A DNA stretch of 64,000 bases from Branchipolynoe longqiensis (Eukaryota; Annelida; Polychaeta; Phyllodocida; Polynoidae): assembly GCA_030323885.1 (NCBI GenBank), contig CM059197.1, forward strand, positions 27,919,178 through 27,983,177, in the 5' to 3' direction. Positions 45,192 through 55,548 of this stretch are shown piece after piece. The stretch's first letter is position 1; the number at the start of each line of letters is the position of its first letter. A program made the position numbers and the translations under genes. The notes under the pieces are model-generated. The model had not been told where the DNA came from, searched no databases, and saw only the letters and a list, made by a program, of their open reading frames with translations.

Positions 45192-45366
45192 TATAAACCC
45201 TTTATCGCATGTAATAAGCTATATAGTGTCCTCCCCCCCTCTCACACCGCACTCCTGTGGTGGTGGTGGTGGGGGGGGGGGGGGGGGGCGGTACGGCATG
45301 CACCTCGCCGCCCCCCCCCCCCTGCGCGGGGCGCAATAAGCCACTCGGTCGGAAGTTGTTTATATA
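45192..45366 (+). repeat. Direct repeat D, copy 2
   Basis: TAAACCCTTTATCGCATGTA, a G run of ~18 followed by a C run of ~13, GGGGCGCAATAAGCCACTCG, GTCGGAAGTTG. The G and C runs can form a hairpin. Confidence 0.65.
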
Positions 45367-45917
45367 TATATATCCATTTTCAATTCACTTCTGCATCTTG
45401 CTTCAATGATCCGACATATGAATTAAATGATTTCTGTAATACATTCTCACATCACTGTATCTGATATTAAATCATGGTAGCGCGTTAAAATTGCCTCCTC
45501 TGAACCGTGATGTTCAAAGAGTGGAGTGTGCTGCACACAATGCAGCACATTCCACATCCCCATCACTATATATGAACCAAATCTGATCGCGTCAATGGCT
45601 GGAAGACCAGTGTCTTGCCGCTGCCAAAATATGTGTTCATAAAATATTTATTTAAAAAAAGATTAAAGTCTGGGGAGACATACAATGTTGACTGAATAAG
45701 TCATATATTTATCAAACACAAATGTCCAACATATATCCGTCATTTGTTATCTTAAATTGCATCCTTTTGTTTTGATATCATTCATTCTATTAGCAAAACA
45801 GCAATGGACAGCACGAGCAGGTAGTGTACGTAAGAAATGTGTTTATTGAAGGCTAGCAGTAGTGCATGGGCTCAGCCATAAAGAAAAATAACTACTAGGA
45901 GGGTGGTGGGTGGTAAA
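45367..45917. other. Unassigned spacer
   Basis: No gene; a retro-tail motif lies at ~45598. Confidence 0.4.
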
Positions 45918-46243
45918 TGTGTGGTTGTTGGAGTTTGACGTCCTGGCAACATCTAATGTCATCTCAGAATGGGTACTGACTTGTGACAGTGTGCCCTCAT
46001 GGCAACTGTATAGTGCTGCTCCACCAAGATATCAAGCCACCAGCACCATGATCTGATATCCCACGCAGTCACATTATCCTGAGACTGAGCCAACCAGCCA
46101 TTGCCCTTTCCTAGTAATGCCGAGCACCTGGCTAGGAAGTGAGCAGTATAATTTTTAAGACATTACTTTGACTCGACCATTGTTTGAACCCGTGGTTTCG
46201 AATCCCATGGGAGACGGATGCTCAACTCCCGACTGGTAGGTAC
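45918..46243 (-). mobile_element. SINE-A copy
   Basis: GGAGTTTGACGTCCTGGCAA to GGGAGACGGATGCTCAACTC; head partly degraded. Confidence 0.85.
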
Positions 46244-46321
46244 AGTAGGTCATTCAAACGATGGTCAAATGAGACAAAATAGTTCATAGATTGAAAACAT
46301 TTTAATAGATCGCAGGTGGTT

Positions 46322-46500
46322 GCTGGTTATTGGGGTCACCGACGCCAGGGAGTACGGTGTGTGTATCTCTGTCCAATAAACTTCTTCCACCTTTGGCTTT
46401 GTTGGCCAACAACTTGGAGAAAATACTACGGAACTCGGAGGTATGCCTTAACACATTTGGGGAATCTCAAGGAAACCCAGGAATAAATCCTAATGATGTA
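46322..46500 (+). repeat. Sequence related to the DIRS leader (antisense)
   Basis: AACTTGGAGAAAATACTACG GAACTCGGAG and AAACCCAGGAATAAA resemble the minus strand of 51840-51985. The encoded NNLEKILRNSE resembles NKLEKMLRNSE there. The 148-codon ORF 46330-46776 starts in this piece, but its remainder is not conserved. Confidence 0.5.
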
Positions 46501-46882
46501 AGTGGTCCCTGCCAAACATCTCTCCGGCCAGGACCACGGCAATACAAAGAACACTGGCAGCATTGTTCTAACGATGTTACGACAAATCGTAAATTAATTA
46601 TAGTAAGTTTATATTCTATCAAAAGTTTAAGAAACTCAACATATGTGAATGCTAACATGAACTATATCAACATATGCCATCAAAAGCATACTAAGCTGGT
46701 TGGTATAGTAGTTAATGTAGAAAAACTGCCGGAGCTACTGAACAAATGTCCTCTCATTGTGAGTAGATTATGCTAATTGCTGGACCCGGATGAGCTTCCT
46801 GCTCCCTGGACTACGAGTACCCAGGGGCGGAGTACTGAGGTAATATATATATATATTGATAGATGTATATATATATATATAC

Positions 46883-46960
46883 AGTAAAACCTCTCTAACC
46901 GACCACCTCCACAGATCGACCAGTCCCCTATATCGATCTGGAAGGACCATCGAATATATC
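46883..46960 (+). mobile_element. Solo pogo/mariner-like terminus
   Basis: TACAGTAAAACCTCTCTAAC CGACCACC after (TA)n, the usual start of a pogo/mariner-type inverted repeat; no partner end found. Confidence 0.35.
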
Positions 46961-47414
46961 TGCTGAGTAATCATATTGTGGCAGAACTAATTAAGGGCGA
47001 TGTAAATGTAAGTTTCAAACCGACACAGACTAAACTAGCATAATTACATTCCACGCCGAAACCACGTTGGGAGTAACGAGTCAATCGACACATGCTCAGA
47101 CGCGTGCCTGAACCCATAATGAGACATAGCTTGATATAGCGGCAGCCTGCAACTACTTAACTGTACGCATGCGCACCCATTCTCCATCACCCCCCCCCCC
47201 AGCCCCCACACCCACCTTTGTGTGTGTTGCGCCCGAGGCTCTCCCAGGTTTAGATTCTTTACAGCCTATGCAACATTGATAAGAATGCTCTGGCTCTCAC
47301 ATCATTAATGTGCCGTGATGCAAGTTGATTGTTCAGCTGGCTTCCTCGAACTTGGCTTTCTTACATGCAGCAAACAAAAACAAAAATAAAAAAAAGACAA
47401 GCAGGTTTGGCATT
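46961..47414. other. Unassigned spacer
   Basis: No gene or repeat recognised; C run near 47192. Confidence 0.4.
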
Positions 47415-47960
47415 AATCAAGCGCTGACATGAAAATAGCCCGAACAACATTCTCCAAAATGTATAGAGTGTTAACATCAAGTAAGATATTAATACAAACA
47501 AGGAAGCAGATTCTTCAGTGTTATGTGTGGTCTACTCTAATGTATGGGGCTGAGACATGGACAATCTCTAAGAAAATGTACAAACGTTTAGCAGCATTTG
47601 AGATGTGGACTTATCGAAGGATGATGAAAATATCATGGACAAAGAAGATCACCAACAAAGAAGTTCTCAGAAAAATTAAAAATAAGAAAAGCTTGTTTGC
47701 CAATATACAGACAAAGAAACTTATTTATTTTGGCCACACCATTCGTCAGAGTTCAATATACGGTACATTGTTGGAAGGGAAGGTGAATGGCAGCAGAGAG
47801 AGAGGGAGACCAAGAACATCATGGTTTACAAATATTTCACAGTGGACAGGCTTGAATTATTCACAGACTATCAGAACAGCACACCATCGGGACAAGTGGA
47901 GAACCATTGCATCCAACCCTCGACTAGAGGACGGAACTATTGATTGATTGATTGACATGA
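47415..47960 (+). pseudogene. LINE reverse-transcriptase C-terminus (RTE-like), 5' truncated
   Basis: The frame 47429-47947 (172 codons to stop) encodes the region downstream of the RT catalytic core of an endonuclease/reverse-transcriptase LINE. It has a basic start (KILIQTRKQILQCYVWSTLM), YGAETWTISK, FEMWTYRRMMKISWTKKITN, KLIYFGHTIRQ and RERGRPRTSWF. YG-ETW followed by GRPR-W is typical of RTE/BovB-type proteins annotated in many invertebrates. The endonuclease and RT catalytic motifs are missing, as expected for a 5'-truncated insertion. The stop overlaps an (ATTG)n tail, a common RTE 3' end. This segment is free of frameshifts, so the insertion may be young. Confidence 0.85.
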
Positions 47961-48043
47961 AAAGGGGCGGGCTAGGTCCACGGGTTGCTGCAGGGGATAT
48001 AGCAAGTCCTTTACAGCGAACTTGATTGAAGTCGATGTGCTAA

Positions 48044-48532
48044 AACTGCATAGTCCGATGAAAGCATCAACTTTCCTAAATCAAAGCTCTTATCTAGATT
48101 TTAATTTGCATTCTACATATTTAACTTAAGCCCCAGACACACTACAGTTTGGGACTACTTTGCAAAAAGTTTGCGACAACGTTGCGACCACTTTGCGATC
48201 CAAAAGGCCGACTGGTTACCGACTGGTCGGCAACCGGTCGTGAACACTGAATGTGGTTGGCGACCTCCTTCAAGTCCTTGCGACCATTTTGGTTACAACA
48301 ATGATTTTGGTGCAGAATGTGCAACCTCCTTACGACCAATATGGTGTCCCGGAGGTGGCCGACTGGTGGCCGATCATTGTTTTTCACAACATTTTTGTTT
48401 TGTTTTGGTCGCAAAGTGGTCGCCAGTGGTCGCAAACCGGAGTGTGACTGAGGCATTAGATACTGATACGCTTATGAAGTATTTGTTTCCGCACAGAAAG
48501 ATATATTCGATCCTGATAGTTATAAATAGGTC
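48044..48532. mobile_element. MITE-M copy split by E5
   Basis: AAACTGCATAGTCCGATGAA at the left, up to TCTACATATTTAACTTA at 48128. It resumes at 48459 with ATACTGATACGCTTATGAAG and runs to the SINE at 48540. The missing right end was lost at the SINE junction. Confidence 0.75.
48129..48455. mobile_element. Word-repeat element E5 (GGTCGC words, TTA duplication)
   Basis: A 327-bp element: AGCCCCAGACACACTACAG left, TGCCTCAGTCACACTCCGG read inward from the right, TTA on both sides (48126-48128, 48456-48458). The interior is dominated by TTGCGACCA/GGTCGC and GGCCGACTGGT. Inserted in MITE-M. The intact MITE-M at 60830 reads TAACTTAGATACTGAT at this point, which is the empty site with a single TTA. 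Confidence 0.9.
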
Positions 48533-48539
48533 GTGTTGT

Positions 48540-48887
48540 GTTGTTGTTGTTTTACGTCCTAGCAACATGGAAGTTAATATCAGGACCTGTACCGAATTCT
48601 GACATTGTGCACTCCTGGCGACTTTATACTGCTGCCCCACTGGGAGATCAGGCTGCCAGCACCATGACGTGATATCCCACTCAGTCACTTTATCCTGTCA
48701 CTGAGCCAACCAGTCCTTGCCCTATCCTAATAATGCCGAGCACCAGGCTAGGATGTGAAAAGTATCAATTTTTAAGTCACTGGTTTGACTCGACCAGGGT
48801 TCGAACCGACAAACCCATGGGTTCGGATACCCGATCTCCCAAAGCAGGAGACGGACGCTCAACTCATTCGGCCATCCCGTCTGGTCC
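48540..48887 (-). mobile_element. SINE-A copy, full length
   Basis: TTGTTTTACGTCCTAGCAAC to CATTCGGCCATCCCGTCTGG, with the duplicated T-arm segment (ACCCATGGGTTCGGATACCC) also seen at 25190. Confidence 0.9.
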
Positions 48888-49179
48888 AATAAATAGGTGT
48901 GTGGGTCATGTTACGTACTGCCCCTTTAACACACGTATTAATGTCGACCAAGTGTTCATATAATATCCAATAGTGGATATGCTGTTACTAGTGTTCGTGA
49001 TTTGTTCGCCTATATGATTCTGTATCAGAACCATTTTAGGACCTTGTATTTCCAGTTGGATATCCAGTTGGATATCCAGCCCAGGCTGAATATCTCCTAA
49101 CTTTGGTGATTGGGCCAAAATGATTGTTTTAACACAATATTTGCCATGCTAGTATTGCCAGTCAATGCCTTGCTATTTA
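48888..49179. other. Unassigned spacer
   Basis: Contains GGATATCCAGTTGGATATCC at ~49060-49080; otherwise unremarkable. Confidence 0.4.
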
Positions 49180-49252
49180 TTGTGTGTACATTAGTTGATT
49201 AAGCAGGGGACATTTCTACCAGGGACGATTGGTCTTCATCATTCCACTGCTT
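49180..49252. repeat. 70-bp dispersed unit, copy 2
   Basis: GTGTACATTAGTTGATTAAG CAGGGGACATTTC and ACGATTGGTCTTCATC-ATTCCACTGC. Confidence 0.65.
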
Positions 49253-49274
49253 CAGCATGTGCTACCCTTGCTGT

Positions 49275-49384
49275 AGTTTTAAGTCATTGGTTTAAATCGA
49301 CCAGGGTTCGAACCCGTGAGTTCGAATCCCACGACCTAGAAGCACGGGAGATGGACGCTCAACTCATTCGGCCATCCCGTCTGA
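49275..49384 (-). mobile_element. SINE-A head fragment
   Basis: TTAAGTCATTGGTTTAAATC through CATTCGGCCATCCCGTCTGA; only the 5' third is present. Confidence 0.8.
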
Positions 49385-49996
49385 TATTGCCAGATATGGG
49401 CTTGTAATTGCATATAGTGGGATCAATAAATAATCAGGAATGACAGATTCACTAAAGAGAGATCTGATAAATATATGGATGGGCACGACTCAGATTTTGC
49501 GCGCTTGTGACATTGAATGCGCAGGGCTAGTCTAGCAGTAGTATCAGTGAACAGGATAAGCCTAAAGACATGTGTACCCAGTGGTGCGACCAACCCGACC
49601 AAAAGTTGGCGACCATATTTTTCTTCTGATGAAATTATTTTATCTTTAGAAATAAACTGTTTCAGACCATCATATATATATATCAAAATTACATCGCGGT
49701 CAAGGGAGTTTTAGATTTTAGAAAAGGGTAATCGCTATCCAGCCGCGTACCTATTTGCTTCCTTGGAACTGGAAACACAATATTTTGTAGGCCCTATCAC
49801 ACAGAAGCGAAGAGCAGTGGTATATTCCGAGAAGAATGATCCAATGGGGAGAGTGAGAGATCATATATATATATATATATATGTATATGTATATATGTAT
49901 GAGTAGTAATGAAAGACTTCATTCTCAATTCCATCATCATGCTTGCAATTCAAGTCACTGCTTACGGCTGACATATGCATCGACAAGACTAGATGT
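49385..49996. other. Spacer with a possible E-family end
   Basis: GTAGGCCCTATCACACAGAA at 49788 resembles the E-family terminus but has no partner. An (AT)n tract lies at 49864-49900. Confidence 0.35.
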
Positions 49997-50000
49997 TTAA

Positions 50001-50346
50001 AGCTGCATAGTCCGATGAAGCATCACATTTTCAAAACCAAAATAATTATCTAGATTTAATTCTACATATGTAACTTTGATACTGATCTGCTTATTAAGCA
50101 TTTGTTGCCCCATGGAATGGAATACTGAGACTATTTAAAAGAACTGGTTGCTGCAGAAGCCTATGGTGTCCGAGCTTTGGCATGCTTGCCGAAACTAATT
50201 TGACATGCTTACATTTCAAATATCTCAAAAGTTAGCCATTAAAAATATAAGTTACTTCAACCTAAGGTAAGGTAGATTATGACAATCAATTTAATATATT
50301 TATCTCAGAAAAATGTAAGAAATTCAAAACCATCGGACTATGCAAC
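50001..50346. mobile_element. MITE-M copy
   Basis: AGCTGCATAGTCCGATGAAG after TTAA; right end ACCATCGGACTATGCAAC. One of the better preserved copies. Confidence 0.85.
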
Positions 50347-50387
50347 ACCACATGCTTCAAAGCCAACAATTAAAGTAGTCTGACCAG

Positions 50388-50460
50388 GCGGGGCCCCCGT
50401 CCTGATATGACCTTATATGTTGCTAGGACGTAAAACAACAACAAACAACAAACAAACAAA
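50388..50460 (+). mobile_element. SINE-A tail used as landing site
   Basis: GTCCTGATATGACCTTATAT followed by GTTGCTAGGACG and a long (ACAA)n. The next SINE starts inside this tail. Confidence 0.8.
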
Positions 50461-50803
50461 CAAACGGGATGGCCGAATGAGATGAGCATCCGGCTTCTCT
50501 CTTGGTAGATCATGGAATTCGGACCCACGGGTTCGAACCCTGGTCGAGTCAAACCGATGACTTAAAAATTGATACTTGTCCCTACCTAGTCTGGCACTCG
50601 GTATTATTAGGATATGGCAAGGAGTGTTTAGCTCAATGTCAGGATAATGTGGACTGAGTGGGATATCAGATCATAGGGCTGATGGCCTGGTCTCCCAGTG
50701 GGGCAACCCTATAACGTCGCCAATGAGTGCGCACTGTCACAAGTCGGTATCCGTCCTGATACGACCCTAGACGTTGCTAGGACGTAAAACCCCAACAACC
50801 AAC
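50461..50803 (+). mobile_element. SINE-A copy, full length
   Basis: ACGGGATGGCCGAATGAGAT, GGGTTCGAACCCTGGTCGAG, CCTGATACGACCCTAGACGT, AAAACCCCAACAACC. Confidence 0.9.
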
Positions 50804-50959
50804 ATTACAATTTACAGTAGAGCAGCGGCAACTGTATTAACACACGTGACAGGAAGTGTGCACTTGAGTGACCTTGGGATGACATTCACTGGAGGCATAT
50901 TCGGACGATTTAGGAGAGTCCCTTGTCGATTGCCATTGTGGAGCCGTGTCGAGTTCTGT

Positions 50960-51330
50960 ACAATCGGGAATGGAGAGGGGCGGGGGGCGGAGTGGGGAGA
51001 GGGGGGGGCCTCGGGAATGGGGGGGGGGGCGGAGTGGGAGGGGCGGAGTGGGGAGGGGGGGGGGGGGAAGCACCACAAGCCACTTGCTGTTCAATCACTG
51101 CAGTCCGATACCGAGGCTCTGACCGAGCGCTAAGCCTCGCTTTGTGATGAATGTTTGGGGGGAGGGCGGTTTGTGTTGTCTGATAAGAGCTGCCCGGTTG
51201 GTCGAGGTCGGGGGGTAGTGGGTGGGGGTGGGGGCGGGGGGAGAGCGTGGTTTGACTGCGCTTGACTGAATTAACATGGCCGTTAATTAATGGTGTCAAT
51301 GTGACGTGGGGAGGGGGTGGGGGGGGGGGG
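50960..51330. repeat. G-rich purine block
   Basis: GGAGTGGGGAGGGG-type units with G runs up to ~12, including two near-copies around 51000-51065. It yields Pro-rich minus-strand ORFs (artefacts). Strong G-quadruplex potential. Confidence 0.8.
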
Positions 51331-51331
51331 C

Positions 51332-51344
51332 GTTGCTTAGCAAC
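51332..51344. promoter_or_regulatory. Perfect inverted repeat GTTGCT-T-AGCAAC
   Basis: RFX-like palindrome with a one-base spacer, 95 bases upstream of the DIRS left end. A motif match only. Confidence 0.2.
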
Positions 51345-51438
51345 ATTCTGATGTTATACTACCGACATCAATAGAGTACTTCACATGTAATGGGAGCTTT
51401 GGAGCACTTCAGTTATGGAAGCTACATATATATATATA

Positions 51439-51508
51439 TTTTACCTCGGTAAACAGCCTCAGGCTAGCCTCAGGCTAGGGAGAGGTAAGCACGTCCGGTA
51501 CCAGCAAT
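51439..51508 (+). repeat. DIRS left terminal repeat
   Basis: Starts TTTTACCTCGGTAAACAGCC; includes a doubled AGCCTCAGGCT. The inner 33 bases (51476-51508) are the exact reverse complement of 56800-56832. The outer part differs from the right terminus. Confidence 0.95.
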
Positions 51509-52195
51509 TAGCATAAACAACTCACGACTGGATAACGTGTCGTTGGGTTGCTCCGGCAAAAATTAGTCTACATACAAGCAAATACGCAGTAAGTATAATA
51601 AAAACTGTGGTTAGCTTAATTATGATGCATTACAGCATCAATATGGAAAGTTTTAGACTTTCGTTGGTCCAATTTGGACGAGTAATTTGGTTATAAACAC
51701 CAAGGATAGAACACTCGAGTGGTTTTCTCGAAGGAACTAAACCGGTCATTAGCGGTTATGTCAACACCCGGGTCACCGTGTGACTATGGGTAGAGATGTG
51801 GGTTTCGCCCTATCTCATGTGGAAATTCTCTCGTACTCTAATAGAGAGTAATGTTGGAGATGCTCCTGGGTTTCTTTATAGACTCCCCTAGACAAAACTT
51901 TTTCAGGCGTTTCTCCGAGTTTCGTAGCATTTTCTCCAACTTGTTGACGTAGTAGTCACAGGTGGGAGAAGTGTGCGGAACAGAGGGATGGGCGGGCCGA
52001 TACACTGGTCCCGACCCCCGCGTAAGGTTTGGGCTTGACCCACAACCCACGCACAAATTTAGCTTATTACGCCTGTGTTATAACGGTATAAACACGTTCT
52101 TTAACACCAATAGATGTCCAAATGAGTTTGAAACAACCATATTGTGACATATATATATACCGGGACTGACCAAAAATGTTTGTTTCAGTTCCCCG
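51509..52195 (+). other. DIRS leader
   Basis: About 690 bases between the left terminus and the first ATG. The segment 51840-51985 is related to 46322-46500 in antisense, so part of this leader may be an older insertion or a shared module. Confidence 0.55.
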
Positions 52196-52786
52196 ATGGC
52201 CACGAAGCGGAGTAAGCGCGGTGCAGCAGCAGCCGAGGGGCGTGTTCCGAGTGGAGTGGACGAGGAGTACGACTCCTCACCCGTGTTGTCGGCAGGGCCG
52301 TCGACACAGCCCCGGGCGCATATCCTCTCCGACCCGGACGAGGACGCAGTGCCTGATGTGCCTGCGCCTCCAGATTGGGAGGCTCGCTTTGCAAGATTGG
52401 AAAGCCACATCTGGACTGCCAAATCGCCTGTGTCTCGGAAGCGGCGTAGGCCGAGTGTCCAAGAGGATTCATTTGAGGATTTCTTGGACACAGACTCGGC
52501 GGTGGAGCTTAAGGCTCCTCCTCCTCCTTCTCCTAAACGGAGGAAGAAGAAGAAACAGGTGATTTCTTCGGGTGATGAATTCACCAAGGAGCGGGCAGAG
52601 TCTGGTTTGCGCAAAAAGCGGAAGACTAAGTCCAAAAAAAAGAAGAAGAGGAAGAGGAAATATTCTTCTTCTGAGTCGTCCACTGAGTCTACTTCTACGG
52701 AATCAGACTCAGACACCGTATATGAAGCGGTCTATGCGGACATTGGCACTAAAGTGGCTAAGAAGGTGGAGAAGCCCAAAGGCTAA
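52196..52786 (+). CDS. DIRS gag-like protein, N-terminal part
   Basis: 196 codons. It begins MATKRSKRGAAAAEG, then an acidic Asp/Glu/Pro stretch (residues ~20-65, DPDEDAVPDVPAPPDWE), a short coiled-coil-like WEARFARLESHIW, a Pro-rich linker, three Lys/Arg clusters (KRRKKKKQ, then two around residues 140-165) and a Ser/Glu/Asp-rich end. Strong basic clusters and low-complexity acidic blocks are usual for DIRS ORF1, which is thought to bind RNA and package the retroelement. There is no zinc knuckle. The stop follows a GG pair at 52781-52782; one base fewer there would keep the frame open, so the protein is probably longer in an intact copy. The start is the first ATG after the leader. Confidence 0.7.
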   Translation: MATKRSKRGAAAAEGRVPSGVDEEYDSSPVLSAGPSTQPRAHILSDPDEDAVPDVPAPPDWEARFARLESHIWTAKSPVSRKRRRPSVQEDSFEDFLDTDSAVELKAPPPPSPKRRKKKKQVISSGDEFTKERAESGLRKKRKTKSKKKKKRKRKYSSSESSTESTSTESDSDTVYEAVYADIGTKVAKKVEKPKG

Positions 52787-53560
52787 GCGGGTTAAAACCA
52801 CTACGCTTATGCGCGAGACCGTGAATGGTCATTTTCCGCACGTTCAAAACCGGCGGAGGTTATCTCCAAGTTAGGAGATGAGTTAACAGGCATAAAGGGT
52901 GTTCCCAACTCCATCATTAAAGAAATGGATCGGGATGTCAATATGACGGATGACCGAAAGAAGATTGAGGATGGTGTTGCACACCAGTGCATAAGGCAGT
53001 GTTGGCTACCCTAACAGCTATTGTTCCTGTGGCTAATAGGATGCAGAGTGAAAATAAGTTCTCGTCTTTGGCTAAGACAATGGACAAAGGCATATGCAGT
53101 GTTAGCGGCGGCAGGTAATTACCCGATCGTTTCGAAGATATGAAAATGTCTTCAAGTCAGTTTGCACAGATGCTGGCAAAGAAGTGGCTCGCTCTACGAA
53201 GGTTACCGATAATGAGGGGAAGGAGTTTACGCTCTATCTTGCTCCAGAGCCGATTAAAGGGAAACCTTTAGATAATACCAAGAATGTTTGGCGGTCAACT
53301 ACAATACCTCTATAAAGAGGTAGAGACTGCAGCCAAGAGTGGCAAAAACATGGATGGCAAGAAGAAACAGGAAGTTCCTCGTTTCAAAAAGTCACGAGGG
53401 GATTTTCGTCCACGACGGTTCACCAGAGGAACCAGACCGAGTTTCAAACTATCGGTCAAGGGTTTCGGGGCCGGGGCGCTCGCCCAGGCTGGACCGACAA
53501 CACCGCACGGCCAATAGGTCGAGGGTTCAACTCGTCGAGACCTTTCCCCCAGGGGCGGGT
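52787..53560 (+). pseudogene. DIRS gag-like protein, broken C-terminal part
   Basis: Coding-like peptides continue in changing frames: KLGDELTGIKGVPNSIIKEM, then DRKKIEDGV, KEFTLYLAPEPIKGKPL, and a basic end with KNMDGKKKQEVPRFKKSRGD followed by FRPRRFTRGTRPSFK. An Arg/Gly-rich C-terminus is usual in these ORF1 proteins. At least three shifts separate the pieces. Confidence 0.65.
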
Positions 53561-55548
53561 CCAAGTAGAGGTCCAAAACACAAACTTTACAAGTCCCTGC
53601 AGCCTCTAAAAACACACAAACTGTAAGCAACTTTGTGGCTGGTAATATTAGGAATCATATTTCTGAGTGGCACAAAATTACTAGTGACCAAGAAATTATA
53701 GAAATAGTTAGGGGTGTTCAAATTCCCTTTACACAAATTCCTGTACAAAGTATAATACCTTTTCCATATAACATTCAACCAGTTGAATGAGACGCACTAA
53801 CTAAACAGGTACATAAATTCTTTGAGAAAGGAATTATACAAAAAGTGACACACTGTTCAGGACAGTTTATTTCAAACATTTTCTCGAGACCGAAGCCTAA
53901 TGGTGATGTTCGAATGATCCTGGATTTAACAATCCTTAATAAAAGGGTGGAATATCGACATTTTAAAATGTTCTCTCTAGATACGGCACGAGATCTGATT
54001 ACACCAGATGCGTGGATGGCTAGTGTTGATTTACAGGATGCATATTATACGCTTCCCATAATGGAACAATACCGAAAATTTCTTCGATTTATTTGGGATA
54101 ACCAACTCTATGAGTTTACCTGCATGCCGAATGGCTTAGCTTGTGCGCCACGTTTATTTACTAAAATTGCTTAAACCTGTTTTCTCCTCGGTTACGGCGA
54201 GGAAAGGTCACATAATGTTTCCATACATAGATGATTCTTTTATTATAGCTTCAACACAAATTGGTTGTGTGAATGCAGTTTTGGATTTATGTGCATTACT
54301 CACTAAATTGGGATTTTATGTACATCAACAAAAGTCAGTGTTTTAAAACCAACAAAACAACTCAAATGTTTAGGGTTTATTCTGGATACACAGTCCCTTA
54401 CAGTGTCGATAACAGAACAAAAACTAATTAAGTTTATGACTACAGCGACTCAGCTTATTAAGTTATCAAAGCCAAAAAATAGACAGGTTGCTGTTCTTAT
54501 TGGCATAATGACCTCATATGCACCTGCTGTGTTATATGGGAAGGCCCATATTAAGTCGCTAGAAATAGATAAAAATTTAGCGTTAACACGAACTAAAGGC
54601 AATTTTGAGCGAAAAATGTTTATTTCGCAAGAAGGGTTACAGGATATTGGATGGTGGATGCAACATATAGCAAGTTCACCAAATCCAATCCGCATGGCGG
54701 AACCTAATACAGTAATTACTACTGATGCTTCGTTAGAAGGTTGGGGAGCTCATCGAGATGGGGTCACAACAGGAGGTAGATGGCTTGATGATGAAAAAAT
54801 CAGACTATATTAATGCACTAGAATTGCGTGCTATTTATTCTGGGCTTACGTAGTTTAGTAAAAGATAAATAAATCACAGGTTAGAATACTAACTGATAAT
54901 ACTACTGCCATGGCATATATTCGTAACATGGGTGGAACCAAATCAAAGTCTTTCAATCAGTTATCTAAACTGATTTGGAACTGGGCACAGGCTCAACAAG
55001 TCTGGCTGATTGTAGCGCATATTCCAGGGTCACAAAATACACTTGCAGATTATAAAAGTAGAAATTTCCATGACCATTTAGAGTGGTCTCTCTCTACACA
55101 TTTGTTTAAACTTCGTTTGTGAAAAATGGGGTACACCTGAAGTTGACTTATTTTGCATCACGAAATAATAACAAGTTACCCTGTTATGTTTCTTGGCATC
55201 CTGAACCGGATGCTTGGAAAGTAGATGCGTTTGCTATTACTTGGGAAAATAATTATTTTTTATATTTTCCCGCCATTTAGCATTATCAGCCGAGTAGTGA
55301 GAAAAATCGGCTTGGAAGGGACACATGCGATACTGGTGGTGCCCGATTGGGACACGCAACCTTGGCTGCCAGCAGTTTCACAACTGGCAAAAGATCGTAT
55401 ACGATTCCCAAGAAAACTCGGGAATCTGACGCACCACGGACCGCTAGTGGTTCACGGCGACGTGTCGGCGACGTGTCAACGACGCCCCTATTGGCATTCC
55501 TTTTCTAAGGAAGCAGCTACAGCAATTTGGATTGGACAGAATTACTGA
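53561..55548 (+). pseudogene. DIRS reverse transcriptase - RNase H - methyltransferase-like polyprotein, frameshifted
   Basis: Copies element RNA to DNA. In order: an N-terminal pre-RT segment (ISEWHKITSDQEIIEIV), interrupted by an in-frame TGA at 53788; RT fingers and palm with RMILDLTILNKRVEYRHFKM; catalytic motif A VDLQDAYY (54025-54048); FTCMPNGLACAPRLF; motif C YIDD (54224-54235); RNase H with TTDASLEGWGAH (54718-54753), DNTTAMAYIRNMGG and IVAHIPGSQNTLADYKSR. Then comes the region often called methyltransferase-like in DIRS, with SWHPEPDAWKVDAFAITW, IFPPFSII and ILVVPDWDTQPWLP. All catalytic Asp residues of RT are present. Frame changes occur near 54165, 54343, 54797, 54848, 54870, 55117, 55153 and 55258, nearly all as one extra base. 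Confidence 0.9.

Noticed and set aside
9088..50803. More than 20 apparent tRNA genes (A and B boxes)
   Set aside because: They are the heads of SINE-A and SINE-B: each is followed by the same SINE body and the cloverleaf is incomplete.
52078..52716. 212-codon minus-strand ORF over the gag-like region
   Set aside because: Shadow of the basic/acidic low-complexity gag-like frame; the plus frame has the DIRS context.
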